Positions 34,676 through 42,925 are shown, numbered from the stretch's first letter. The stretch is DNA of 64,000 nucleotides from Candidatus Zixiibacteriota bacterium (GCA_019038695.1 JAHOYZ010000001.1:1-64000); one strand, 5' to 3'. The notes: generated by a model from the sequence alone, not told the origin. Numbers and translations are program-made.

Positions 34676-37600
34676 TGGCGCACCTCATCGGCTGGTATCC
34701 CGGACTGAACTTTGCCCTGAAGTTCCTTCAGCATTTCTCTCACCCTCTTATCAGCCGGATTGAATTGAAGCCACGATTGCATGAGTTGACGCATATTCGC
34801 CATGCGTTGATTCTCGAAATACAGACGCATCAATTCTTCGAACGCCGGACGATAGGTCGGATCGCTTGCCAGCAATGAATTCAGCGTTTCCTCCGCAGCG
34901 GTGTCGTTCTCCTGTCCTCGATAGGCCCGAGCCAATGTCGTTTCCAACAACCTTCGATCACCTGCCCAGGTCTCATCAATCAGCGAGAGGATTTCATCTA
35001 CCTTTCCCTGGGACTCATAGATAGAAGCCAGGAATGTCACCGGGTCTCCAGCATGAGGAATCTTCTCGACGGCCATCCGTGCCAACTCGGCTGCTTTCTC
35101 CAGATCGCCCGCCTTGCGTATAGTATCGGCCACTACTAAAAAAGCATTGCCATAGTTGCGGGTCAGACGAAGAGTGGCTTCATCCTGGTGAATGCTCGGA
35201 TCATTGACTCCACGAGCACGAAATCGGTCCGGGTCGAGGAAGAACGAAACACTGGCATCAACATCAACTTCAAGCGGCTGTTGGGTCTGAGAAACCTGCC
35301 ACACCAAACCCTTAAGGCTAAGTATTGAATCAGCCTTGCGACCACGGTAACGACGAGTGCCGGAACCAACAGTCACCGAGAAACATACCGGCCTCTCCTG
35401 AGCATACCGATCGACAAGGGCATCAATCACCAGATCCTGCAAACGGAACACCCGTCCGTCAGCCGTGCGAATTGATCTGAGTTGGTCTATTTCCGCGTCG
35501 GTCCATCCGAGGTCCAGCCCCATATTCATCTGTAGCTGTTTAATATACCACCGCGTGTTGGACAGAGACAGGTTGACCACCGACACGTCAGGTCGCAATC
35601 CATATACTTCCTGAAGACACCATAAAGGAAAAGTGTCGTTGTCACCATGAGTGAGTAGTATGCCGTTGGGTGGCATCGATTCCAGAAGATTACAACCATA
35701 GTCGTACGGTATGACATTTCCGGATCGATCACAGTAGTGATAATTGTTGGCCACCGTGATCGTCGGGACCAGGAATAACATCATCGCCATCCCCGGGATA
35801 GCCTGGCGCGATATCGTCGTAAATTTCACGGTGCTACGCCGAATGGTCTGAACAAATGCGGTCAGGCCAATTCCGACCGCCATCCCAAACAGAATGAAAG
35901 CTGGAGTGAAAAAATAGTCACGGTCGCGAACTTCGAGGTAGTCCATTCCCGTTCGTGGATGTTGACGGGTTCCATCGGCAAAGTTCATATACAGAATCAA
36001 ACCAACCGAGACAATCAACAGCAACACCACGAATGGAAGACCTATCCTGGGACGGCGGCGCACTATCTCCCAGATCCCAAACACACCCACGAAAACCAAC
36101 ATCAACGAAGCCGGACCCGGCATTCCATATTGCTGTTTGAAAAATCGCCAAAAACCCATACGCCGATAGTCACCAAATTGATTGATCCACTCTGCCCGTC
36201 GCTGGAACATCCGGGCCAGCATGTTTTGTGCCCCATATTGTTTTCGTTCGAGGAATCCGATAGTCGCGGTTAAGCTCTCGGAGGGGTTGTTCTCATTGAT
36301 GTTCGGTTGCTGGGCGGAACGGATCGGCACAAACAGATGAACCGAGAATCCAATAACAGCACAGACAAGAAGCGCCACCGCCGGTTTCCATCCGGACAGT
36401 CTGCCCGTCAAGCCAAATCCGATGATCACTATCATAGCCGTTAATACGCCGATGAAGAATAGCTTCAAACCTACAACAATCAGCGAGATTCCCAATAGTG
36501 CGATCAAGAATGACCAATGCAGTTGCCTTCGCAATACAAACAACAGCCCACAAACCACTAACGAAGACAAAATTAGAAATGGTATCAGACCCTTGGGAAT
36601 GTGTAACAAGACAACTGCAATCGATGCTGCTATCACGAAGCCGGCGGGGGCCAACGCCGGGAATGAGCCACCGACCTTTGTGCGACGATTGACCCATCGG
36701 AGAACGACTACAATTGCCCAGATGGTCATCAGCGCCAGTACTCCGACTCCTATATAAGTCGTCATGCTACTCCCCCTTGAAAGGTCTGCCACACCATCGG
36801 AACTGCTTCCGAGATTGGCGGCTGCCATCGAAAAGAGTGGCATTGCCGCCACAAGAAATCCGAAGCCGACCAGAAGCTGTACTCTCGGCACCCGTTCGAA
36901 GGAGAATATGTAGAAGAAATACAAAATGCCAACGACTATAACCGGCACAAAATATGGAATCTCATTTACCCGCGATGACAGCGCGAAGATCAGATATAGC
37001 TCAAACAGGACAAACACAGCTATCAGATACCAGGTTTCGACCGGCGCTGATTTCTTTATGACAAAAAACAGACCGGCAAACAAAACAGCCACAAAAACTG
37101 TCATGTGCACACCTATCCCGAGGATACCAAGAAAAACAGTAAGAGCCATCACTCTGTATCCCGGAGCCGTTCCGGACTGTTCCCGGTAGATCAGGGTCAA
37201 CCATATCACGGCCAGCATCAGCATCATCGCCATACCGTAAACTTCAGCCTCAACCGAGTTAGTCCAATTGGTCAACCCAAAGGCCGCCAGCAAAGCTCCT
37301 GATGCACCCCCGGCATAAATCAGCATCCGTGCAAAAGAGCCAGTCTCGGATCCGAACCAAATCCGAAGAAATCGCACAACAATAAGGTAACCAAACACGG
37401 CCGTGATCGAGGAACAGACGGCGGACAGCATGTTGACCCGCAGCGAGACATCGTCCCAAAAAGGCAGAAGAGTAAACAGACGGCCAAACAAAATATAGAG
37501 CGGCGTTCCCGGAGGGTGAGGTATGCCAAGAATATGAGAAGCAGCGATGAACTCGCCGCAGTCCCAGAAAGAAAGGGTGGGGGCTACGGTCAGGCAATAG

Positions 37601-37680
37601 ATTGCCAGCGATGAAACCCAAACCAATCCGGCAACAACGGCATTGGTATAATCGAATTGTTGTGACACACGGAGCCGCAT
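34672..37680 (-). CDS. DUF2723 membrane protein with C-terminal TPR region (O-mannosyltransferase-like)
   Basis: 1002 residues. The N-terminal DUF2723 part starts with a helix (VVAGLVWVSSLAIYCLTVAP) and the signature LSFWDCGEFIAASHILGIPHPPGTPLY, where Asp/Glu fit the catalytic site of GT-C enzymes. More than a dozen helices follow. A large extracytoplasmic part carries LLTHGDNDTFPLWCLQEVYGLRPDV, and the last 150 residues are TPR-like helices (EKAAELARMAVEKIPHAGD...). Eukaryotic TMEM260 of this family is a protein O-mannosyltransferase. First gene of the glycosylation operon. I chose the ATG at 37680; a TTG at 37728 is also open. Confidence 0.85.
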   Translation of the reverse strand: MRLRVSQQFDYTNAVVAGLVWVSSLAIYCLTVAPTLSFWDCGEFIAASHILGIPHPPGTPLYILFGRLFTLLPFWDDVSLRVNMLSAVCSSITAVFGYLIVVRFLRIWFGSETGSFARMLIYAGGASGALLAAFGLTNWTNSVEAEVYGMAMMLMLAVIWLTLIYREQSGTAPGYRVMALTVFLGILGIGVHMTVFVAVLFAGLFFVIKKSAPVETWYLIAVFVLFELYLIFALSSRVNEIPYFVPVIVVGILYFFYIFSFERVPRVQLLVGFGFLVAAMPLFSMAAANLGSSSDGVADLSRGSSMTTYIGVGVLALMTIWAIVVVLRWVNRRTKVGGSFPALAPAGFVIAASIAVVLLHIPKGLIPFLILSSLVVCGLLFVLRRQLHWSFLIALLGISLIVVGLKLFFIGVLTAMIVIIGFGLTGRLSGWKPAVALLVCAVIGFSVHLFVPIRSAQQPNINENNPSESLTATIGFLERKQYGAQNMLARMFQRRAEWINQFGDYRRMGFWRFFKQQYGMPGPASLMLVFVGVFGIWEIVRRRPRIGLPFVVLLLIVSVGLILYMNFADGTRQHPRTGMDYLEVRDRDYFFTPAFILFGMAVGIGLTAFVQTIRRSTVKFTTISRQAIPGMAMMLFLVPTITVANNYHYCDRSGNVIPYDYGCNLLESMPPNGILLTHGDNDTFPLWCLQEVYGLRPDVSVVNLSLSNTRWYIKQLQMNMGLDLGWTDAEIDQLRSIRTADGRVFRLQDLVIDALVDRYAQERPVCFSVTVGSGTRRYRGRKADSILSLKGLVWQVSQTQQPLEVDVDASVSFFLDPDRFRARGVNDPSIHQDEATLRLTRNYGNAFLVVADTIRKAGDLEKAAELARMAVEKIPHAGDPVTFLASIYESQGKVDEILSLIDETWAGDRRLLETTLARAYRGQENDTAAEETLNSLLASDPTYRPAFEELMRLYFENQRMANMRQLMQSWLQFNPADKRVREMLKELQGKVQSGIPADEVRQ

Positions 37681-37764
37681 GATATTACTGCTACATTCCT
37701 CCGGCGGATGCTTATTATTGCCTTCCAACTTAAAAAGCTAAGTCGTTGAGCACCAAAGACGTCG

Positions 37765-37793
37765 AATATACCAACATGTCAGGCTTCTGTCCA
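37765..37793 (-). promoter_or_regulatory. Promoter of the glycosylation operon
   Basis: On the minus strand TGGACA (37793-37788) and TATATT (37770-37765), each one mismatch from consensus, are exactly 17 bases apart and about 85 bases before the chosen start codon. Confidence 0.55.
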
Positions 37794-37869
37794 GCAAATA
37801 ATCACGCTGCTTCCTCCCACGCGAATCGTTTTTTTACAAGTGTTCTGGATATAATCCTAATCAATTATG

Positions 37870-37888
37870 CTGGGTGGCCTATCATTCA
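37870..37888 (+). repeat. Dispersed repeat CTGGGTGGCC-type, copy 1
   Basis: CTGGGTGGCCTATCATTCA here and CTGGGTGGCCAATCATTCA at 62118-62136 match at 18 of 19 positions. Both lie in intergenic DNA about 24 kb apart. Confidence 0.5.
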
Positions 37889-37892
37889 GGCA

Positions 37893-38046
37893 GGGTGGCA
37901 TGCTCAAACTCGTTTGGGCATAATACTCGTAGGGTGGAACCCTTCTTAGCGGTTCCGCCAGGCATCGCCTGTTTTCTGGCAGGAGCGCAGGGTTTTGCCC
38001 TACGAACACTCATCATCCGGCCCAAACAAGTTTGAGCCTGCCACCC
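37893..38046. repeat. 154-bp nested palindromic element with inverted outer arms and inner REP pair
   Basis: The outer arms GGGTGGCATGCTCAAACT (from 37893, 27 bp) and its inverted partner at 38020-38046 match at 25 of 27 positions. Inside, a REP-like unit opens GTAGGGTGGAACCC (37929) and folds on GGTTCCGCC (37951-37959), and an opposed unit opens GTAGGGCAAAACCC on the minus strand at 38003. The whole can fold into one long cruciform or RNA hairpin. There is no coding capacity. The non-genic stretch runs from 37729 to 38084. Confidence 0.65.
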
Positions 38047-38048
38047 GA
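38003..38048 (+). repeat. 46-bp direct repeat, left copy
   Basis: The sequence from CGAACACTCATCATCCGGCC to GCCACCCGA is repeated at 41751-41796 with one mismatch in 46. Similarity continues, less perfectly, for a further 50 bases (CAGAAC...CCCTAC...ACTGAAC). The two copies bracket the dockerin cassette. Confidence 0.75.
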
Positions 38049-38054
38049 ACTAAT

Positions 38055-38082
38055 AGCAGAACAACAGGGGATTCTTCCCTAC
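38055..38082 (-). repeat. REP-like unit, degenerate
   Basis: On the minus strand GTAGGGAAGAATCCCC begins at 38082 and continues GTTGTTCTGC, aligning with the better-preserved unit at 41834-41804 (GTAGGGCAGAACCCC...GGTTCTGCC). Confidence 0.45.
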
Positions 38083-38084
38083 AA

Positions 38085-38177
38085 CTACTGAACTTCCGGG
38101 CTACACCCAATGGCGGGGTCAGGACCGCCGGTGAACAGATAACCCACCAAATAAGTCAGATCAGCTACGTTGACGTC
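38085..38177 (-). pseudogene. Detached dockerin-like repeat fragment
   Basis: About 30 codons encode DVNVADLTYLVGYLFTGGPDP followed by AIGC, almost identical to the last repeat of the gene at 39303-41576 (NVADLTYLVAYLFTGGPDP, AIGC). No start codon or ribosome site belongs to it; the open frame upstream only overlaps the 3' end of the neighbouring gene out of phase. It ends in a normal stop. I read it as the orphaned C-terminal repeat of a once-longer neighbour, or a remnant left by deletion next to the repeat element. Confidence 0.6.
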
Positions 38178-38292
38178 CCGTGAATATATACGTAGGCGTC
38201 CCTGGGCTCGTGTAAGCCTGCTCATTCTGAGATCAAGATAACGACAACCCTTGTAATTGTCTGTAAGATTGATCTCCTGTAAGTGGCTACTG

Positions 38293-39159
38293 CTATTTGA
38301 GGCACTCGGGCGAGCCATCGCCATCAGGATCACACGGCGGGTTGCCTCCCGTGAATAAATACGAAACCAGATAGGTCAGGTCGGCAATGTTGATGTCGCC
38401 GCCGCAATCCAGATCGCCGCACTTTGGATGAGAGGTCATAATCACCAAATCAATTTCTCCACAATCGTTGTAAGCCGGCGTTAACACACCGCCATTTACC
38501 GGACACAACAGGAACTCACAAGCCGGTCCCACAAAAGTCGTATCAAAATCCACTAAATGATCCGGCGTGTCCATGGGTACCTGAGCCCACATGGTAGCAA
38601 AAAGCCCCCCTGTTTGGGGCCGAATCTGGTCATAGGCGGAATTCCAGTAGATTACGACTTCATTCTTAGACGGATCAACGCTGAAACCACGACCCACTTC
38701 CGTACTGGTCATAGAACCAATAAAGCTGACCGATGTGATCTCGATATCCGCCGAGTTGTGAGTGAAGCCAAGGGACGCAGAGCGGATTGTATCGGTATTT
38801 GTCATATAGACCGGAATGGGGATTGAATCACCGGTAAGCTCTTGGACTACGATCGGACATCCAAGGTCTATGCTATTGCCGCCTGTTGGCGACACGCAGG
38901 TTACAGAACCCTCACAAGGAGGGTCACCCGCCACCCAAAGGTGTTGGATCAAATACCATGCATCACCTATGTTCACCGAACCACATTCATCCATATCAGC
39001 ATCACCGATAGGCAAGGGGCCGCCGTGGAACATGTAGTCGGTCAACCAGCTATAATCGTCGAGATCGATGTTCGCATCATCATTGAGGTCACCACAAGTT
39101 TGACCAAAACATAATGATGGAAGAACGAATACCACACAGAGAAACAGAGCGCGCTTCAT
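38293..39159 (-). CDS. Secreted protein with dockerin-like repeats at both ends and a cohesin-like middle
   Basis: 288 residues with a signal peptide (MKRALFLCVVFVLPSLCFGQ). Residues about 21-80 carry two EF-hand/dockerin-like repeats (GDLNDDANIDLDDYSWL, DMDECGSVNIGDAWYLI). Residues about 105-240 are a beta-sandwich with the cadence of cohesin or CBM-like domains (IPIPVYMTNTDTIRSASLGF, VVIYWNSAYDQ); this is a fold guess from pattern only. The C-terminus ends with one repeat, GDLDCGGDINIADLTYLVSY with LFTGG, then a charged tail DPDGDGSPECLK. Most relatives in the window end with two repeats, and the missing second may be the fragment at 38085-38177. GGAGG lies seven bases before the ATG. Confidence 0.85.
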   Translation of the reverse strand: MKRALFLCVVFVLPSLCFGQTCGDLNDDANIDLDDYSWLTDYMFHGGPLPIGDADMDECGSVNIGDAWYLIQHLWVAGDPPCEGSVTCVSPTGGNSIDLGCPIVVQELTGDSIPIPVYMTNTDTIRSASLGFTHNSADIEITSVSFIGSMTSTEVGRGFSVDPSKNEVVIYWNSAYDQIRPQTGGLFATMWAQVPMDTPDHLVDFDTTFVGPACEFLLCPVNGGVLTPAYNDCGEIDLVIMTSHPKCGDLDCGGDINIADLTYLVSYLFTGGNPPCDPDGDGSPECLK

Positions 39160-39302
39160 AGTACTACCTCCAGAAATAGATGTTGTCTATATTCTCTCCT
39201 ATTTCGAATCGACTTAAGTAGCGGTCTCTGAGACAATACCACAAACCGCTATTGAATGTCTTCAGACAATCAGGACAAGTAGTCTGGTAATCTGAGATAC
39301 CA

Positions 39303-41576
39303 TCACTCCGGCGGCAACTCTGGTTCACACCCGATGGCGGGGTCAGGGCCACCGGTGAACAGGTAAGCCACCAAGTATGTCAAATCGGCGATGTTCACCG
39401 TACAGTTGCCATCGATATCTGTGATAAACAACGGGTACGGTGCAGTGCCACCAGTAAACAAGTACGCAACCAGAAAGGTCAGATCACCTACGTTGACCTC
39501 GTGTGAATGATCAAGGTCGCCAAGTTCCCACGTCCAGAAGTCAGGCGTGTTCCATGAAACTGTTGACAAACCGTCCGTATCCCAGGCTGTCACACGCCAC
39601 CAATAGTGGGTGCCAAAGGTCAGGGAATCCTCTACCGAGTACTCCGTAGTCAATATCGAGTCTGTTGTGTTGACGAAACTGAACGCCGGGTCAACTGCAA
39701 TCTCAAGCTTGTAGCGCACTGTATCAAACGGATCACCATCATACGATTTACTCCACATGAAGTTAGTCAGCATTTCAAACACTGGCATCCCGCCAGTATC
39801 GGGTGGGAAGTTGGCCTGTGGTGATGTAGGAGCCTCCGGTGTACCGTCAATGTAGATCCTCTGTGACACTGACCAATTAGAGTATTCATAACCGTCATAT
39901 GCCCTTGCACTCCACCAGTAGATGCAACCCTCACCCAGGGGATCAACGACCTGCCCGCCTGTTGAATCTGATCCTTCTACGATTCCCAGAAGATCAATAT
40001 TGGGAGTGACACAATCGGTATCATGAAATCCTGAGAAGTCATATGTGAGAAGATCATTCTCATCATCAATTGAGTTAGCAATCCAGAGTATGGGAGTATT
40101 ATTGACCACGTCGTCTTCGAGCAGATATAACGGCACGGGAATCGACGGCACCGAGTTCATACGGAAGAAGGTGTTATACCAGTCAGACCATGCGGTACCG
40201 TTGTCCACTCTCAACCGCAGGTAGTAAGTCACGCCATCTTCGAGCGCCAGACCGGAGTAGGTCAGGAAAGTATCCGAGGCCACGAATGGAGCCGGATTCC
40301 ACATCTCAGAATATTCCCAATCATCATCAGTTCCGACCGCGACCTCGACTTGAGTTTGTGCCTTGGCATCGAGAGGATCAAAGTAGCTCCACTCAATAAG
40401 TGGTGTGTGATTGATGACGTATTGTGAAGATACTATGCCGTCGATATTCATTTCAATGACAATCGGTTTCATACTTGTATCGAATGTGACAAATGTATGT
40501 CCTGTTTGCCAACCGGTACCTGAACCACCATAACTCACCGAACGCGCATGGGCTGAATAGAACAAACGCAACAGTTGATTCCCGCCACAGTCGATCCAAC
40601 ATCCGCTACTACGATACACATAAGCTCCATACCATGCGGTGGTATCATTGGACCATGACAGAAGAGGTTCCTCTTGTGCATCCCATGTTGAGCCTTTGTC
40701 TTCGCTGTACGCCAGGAACAACTCAGCGGAATCGCCAAAATTCAACCTCCCGTTTGGGGATTCTGTCACCAGCGCAAGAAGATTCATGGAGTCACTCGAT
40801 ATCACTTCCAGATGCCAGATTTTCATTGTATTACTGGAGGGTAAGAAATCACACGTATCAACAAACTGCCACGGCCCACCCATGGTTGGTGACGTATACA
40901 TCACCACTCGAGACGTGTCCAGAGGAGTGGTGCCACTAGCCAGTGGTTCTACCACGAACATTTTGCAGGTACCGCTTGTATCAATTATCGCTGAAGGAGA
41001 GACGAATGCCGATATTGTCCCCATACCCAGGATACTATCCGACAGCAGTTCAATTGGCTCGCTCCAGTCCAATCCGTTTGATGTGTGAATCGCCCAAATC
41101 GAATGGTCGTCAAAACCAGCCTGTTCTATTGATACTCTGAACAATAGCCAGAGCCGCTCGCCCCCTTCGATAACAAGGTCTGGGTCGGATAGGTGTGTAC
41201 AGTTCATTGCGGATGCATCGATGATCGGATTGCGCAAAGTATCGCCAGATGAGGTGAATTCCTCCCAGTTCATGCCATCATTGCTAACCGCTATATGTGG
41301 GTTCTCGTCGTTCTCCGATATGCAGAAGGGTGTATAAGCAATCCAGTATCTGAACCCCCACAAGCTGTTTGGAAAATGAAGCACCGATGGGTGCACGGCG
41401 TGCGATTCTCCAACACACACCAGACTGTCCTCATCATCCCAACCGTTGTAGAATGCAGGAAAAAGCGAGTAGTCATCCGCATGCACTGCGTTGGCATGCT
41501 CCAATTGCAGATCAAGTGCCATCCCAGAAGTGTTGACCCAGAAGATTACCATGAAAACTATCAGAACGCATCGCAT
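39303..41576 (-). CDS. Large secreted protein: beta-propeller-like domain, Fn3-like domains, dockerin-like tail
   Basis: 757 residues with a signal peptide (VLIVFMVIFWVNTSGMA). Residues about 30-370 show repeating blades (FRYWIAYTPFC...NPHIAVSNDGMNWEEF, LWLLFRVSIE...IHTSNGLDWSEP, ELFLAYSEDKGSTWDAQ) like sialidase/BNR or GH43-type propellers. Asp-box-like turns (SNDGMNW, SEDKGSTW) are visible, but I cannot name catalytic residues. Three Fn3-like segments follow (about 385-685), each with a WWR/YYLRLR strand. The tail has two dockerin-like repeats, HEVNVGDLTFLVAYLFTGG and CTVNIADLTYLVAYLFTGG. A carbohydrate-active or adhesin role is likely; the substrate is unknown. Confidence 0.82.
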   Translation of the reverse strand: MRCVLIVFMVIFWVNTSGMALDLQLEHANAVHADDYSLFPAFYNGWDDEDSLVCVGESHAVHPSVLHFPNSLWGFRYWIAYTPFCISENDENPHIAVSNDGMNWEEFTSSGDTLRNPIIDASAMNCTHLSDPDLVIEGGERLWLLFRVSIEQAGFDDHSIWAIHTSNGLDWSEPIELLSDSILGMGTISAFVSPSAIIDTSGTCKMFVVEPLASGTTPLDTSRVVMYTSPTMGGPWQFVDTCDFLPSSNTMKIWHLEVISSDSMNLLALVTESPNGRLNFGDSAELFLAYSEDKGSTWDAQEEPLLSWSNDTTAWYGAYVYRSSGCWIDCGGNQLLRLFYSAHARSVSYGGSGTGWQTGHTFVTFDTSMKPIVIEMNIDGIVSSQYVINHTPLIEWSYFDPLDAKAQTQVEVAVGTDDDWEYSEMWNPAPFVASDTFLTYSGLALEDGVTYYLRLRVDNGTAWSDWYNTFFRMNSVPSIPVPLYLLEDDVVNNTPILWIANSIDDENDLLTYDFSGFHDTDCVTPNIDLLGIVEGSDSTGGQVVDPLGEGCIYWWSARAYDGYEYSNWSVSQRIYIDGTPEAPTSPQANFPPDTGGMPVFEMLTNFMWSKSYDGDPFDTVRYKLEIAVDPAFSFVNTTDSILTTEYSVEDSLTFGTHYWWRVTAWDTDGLSTVSWNTPDFWTWELGDLDHSHEVNVGDLTFLVAYLFTGGTAPYPLFITDIDGNCTVNIADLTYLVAYLFTGGPDPAIGCEPELPPE

Positions 41577-41671
41577 TGGAATATCCCGCTGTGTAATTAC
41601 CCTTCTGGATCAATATAGCGAATGACGTCCAAAATGGCAAGGGGATGGCGCGGATCTGGCTACAAAGTCTG

Positions 41672-41737
41672 GTAGGTCAAGCGGCTTGCCGCTTGATGGT
41701 TATGCTCAATGTCAGGCCGACAGGCGGCCTGACCTAC
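41672..41737. repeat. REP/BIME-like element, copy 3 (head-to-head pair)
   Basis: The plus unit is GTAGGTCAAGCGG with hairpin TCAAGCGG (41677-41684) and CCGCTTGA (41689-41696). The minus unit is GTAGGTCAGGCC from 41737, with hairpin GTCAGGCC (41711-41718) and GGCCTGAC (41726-41733). Both hairpins are perfect, and the outer ends read GTAGGTCA...TGACCTAC. Confidence 0.65.
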
Positions 41738-41750
41738 TGTTTCCAAAAAC

Positions 41751-41796
41751 CGAACACTCATCATCCGGCCCAAACAAGTTTGAGCCGGCCACCCGA
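41751..41796 (+). repeat. 46-bp direct repeat, right copy
   Basis: Partner of 38003-38048, with 45 of 46 positions identical. It includes the hairpin-prone GCCCAAACAAGTTTGAGC block that is also present inverted at 37893-37919. Confidence 0.75.
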
Positions 41797-41803
41797 CCGA
41801 ATT

Positions 41804-41834
41804 GGCAGAACCACCAAGAGGGGTTCTGCCCTAC
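41804..41834 (-). repeat. REP-like unit
   Basis: On the minus strand GTAGGGCAGAACC begins at 41834, with a loop and then GGTTCTGCC (41812-41804), a perfect 9-bp stem. It aligns with the unit at 37929 (GTAGGGTGGAACC...GGTTCCGCC). Confidence 0.6.
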
Positions 41835-41877
41835 TGACGAACTGAACCTGTTGATAAACCCAGATAATTGAAACATG

Positions 41878-41945
41878 CTTCGACTCCGCTCAGCATGACA
41901 AACTGCAACATGTTGTCTTTCAAGTCACCCTGAGCGGAGTCGAAG
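41878..41945. repeat. Inverted repeat CTTCGACTCCGCTCAG
   Basis: CTTCGACTCCGCTCAG (41878-41893) and its exact complement (41930-41945) are separated by 36 bases. A decayed piece (AGTCACCCTGAGTGGA) recurs near 61288-61303. Similar sequences are, from memory, dispersed through many unrelated bacterial genomes. With the repeats before it, this fills the gene-free interval 41577-42020; I see no terminator for nusB here. Confidence 0.6.
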
Positions 41946-42020
41946 GGTCATGAACGACATATCTAACTTTTTCAACAAGCCCGAAGCTGTGGGGCACCCA
42001 GATCCTACCCGATACTTTGT

Positions 42021-42449
42021 CTACCCCTCGTCGCTAATACTGCTCAGGTTTTTTGCGAACTGGTCCAGGACACCGTTTATGAATCGAGAGGATTTGGCGG
42101 TGGAGTATTTCTTGACCAGCTCAATGGACTCGTTGAGAACAACTTTCACCGGAACACTTTTGAACTCCATCAATTCCACGATCGCCATTCGGAGAACGAT
42201 GAGATCAATTGCAGCCATCCGGTTAATATCCCAATTGGCCGCCAGCGCTGTGATCTGCTCATCGGCTTTGTCGCTGTTCCTGTGAACGGCGGCAAAGAAC
42301 TCACGAGCGAAAAGCGCATTGTTCTCGCTGATGGTTTCTTTCTCCAGCAACCGTTGAAGCTTGATGCCCGGATCTTCGTCCGAACATTCGCTGGCATAAA
42401 GAGCTTGCAAAACAAGCTCTCGTGCGTGACGACGAGGTGATTCCCCCAT
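42021..42449 (-). CDS. nusB: Transcription antitermination factor NusB
   Basis: 142 residues, normal NusB length, all-helical. The N-terminal RRHARELVLQALYASE, the central WDINRMAAIDLIVLRMAIVEL and VPVKVVLNESIELVKKYSTAKSSRFINGVLD are the conserved RNA- and NusE-binding blocks of the family. NusB with ribosomal protein S10 binds boxA RNA to allow rRNA antitermination. It follows ribH by two bases at the end of the riboflavin operon, a linkage seen in many bacteria. Confidence 0.95.
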   Translation of the reverse strand: MGESPRRHARELVLQALYASECSDEDPGIKLQRLLEKETISENNALFAREFFAAVHRNSDKADEQITALAANWDINRMAAIDLIVLRMAIVELMEFKSVPVKVVLNESIELVKKYSTAKSSRFINGVLDQFAKNLSSISDEG

Positions 42450-42451
42450 CG

Positions 42452-42925
42452 TCAGTCCATCACTCGGTAGAGATTGACCAGTTCCACTGCCGCCTCAGCC
42501 GCATGCCAACCTTTGTTGCCGGCCTTGGTGCCGGAGCGTTCGATAGCTTGCTCCAGAGTGTCGGCGGTGACCATGCCGTAGATAATCGGCAGGTTGGAAT
42601 CGAGTGCCAGCTTGGCAATACCTTTGGTCGCTTCGTTGGCAATGTAGTCAAAATGAGGAGTAGCGCCCCGGATTACCGCTCCGAGGCAAATGACCGCATC
42701 ATACTTGCCGGACTTGGCCATCCGAGCGGCAACATACGGCACCTCAAACGCCCCCGGACACCAGGCTACCGTAAGGTCCTCTTCAGAGGCTCCATGCCTT
42801 ACAAGGCAATCGACCGCGCCTTCCATAAGTTTCTCGGTCAGGAAGTTGTTGAACCGACTGACAACAAGGCCGAATTTGAATCCTTCAGCCTGTAACTTAC
42901 CTTCGAATGTTTTGTAACCCATCAT
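42452..42925 (-). CDS. ribH: 6,7-dimethyl-8-ribityllumazine synthase
   Basis: 157 residues. It condenses 5-amino-6-ribitylaminouracil with 3,4-dihydroxy-2-butanone 4-phosphate. Family motifs are [50 protein letters not shown] (with the catalytic His) and [12 protein letters not shown]. The ATG abuts the ribBA stop (TAGATGATG), and GAGG lies upstream within ribBA. Confidence 0.96.
   Translation of the reverse strand: MMGYKTFEGKLQAEGFKFGLVVSRFNNFLTEKLMEGAVDCLVRHGASEEDLTVAWCPGAFEVPYVAARMAKSGKYDAVICLGAVIRGATPHFDYIANEATKGIAKLALDSNLPIIYGMVTADTLEQAIERSGTKAGNKGWHAAEAAVELVNLYRVMD

Noticed and set aside
38178-38333. Upstream extension of the dockerin fragment to an 82-codon ORF
   Set aside because: The extension overlaps the 3' end of the neighbouring gene out of frame and encodes low-quality sequence; only the last 30 codons look protein-like, so I call a fragment.
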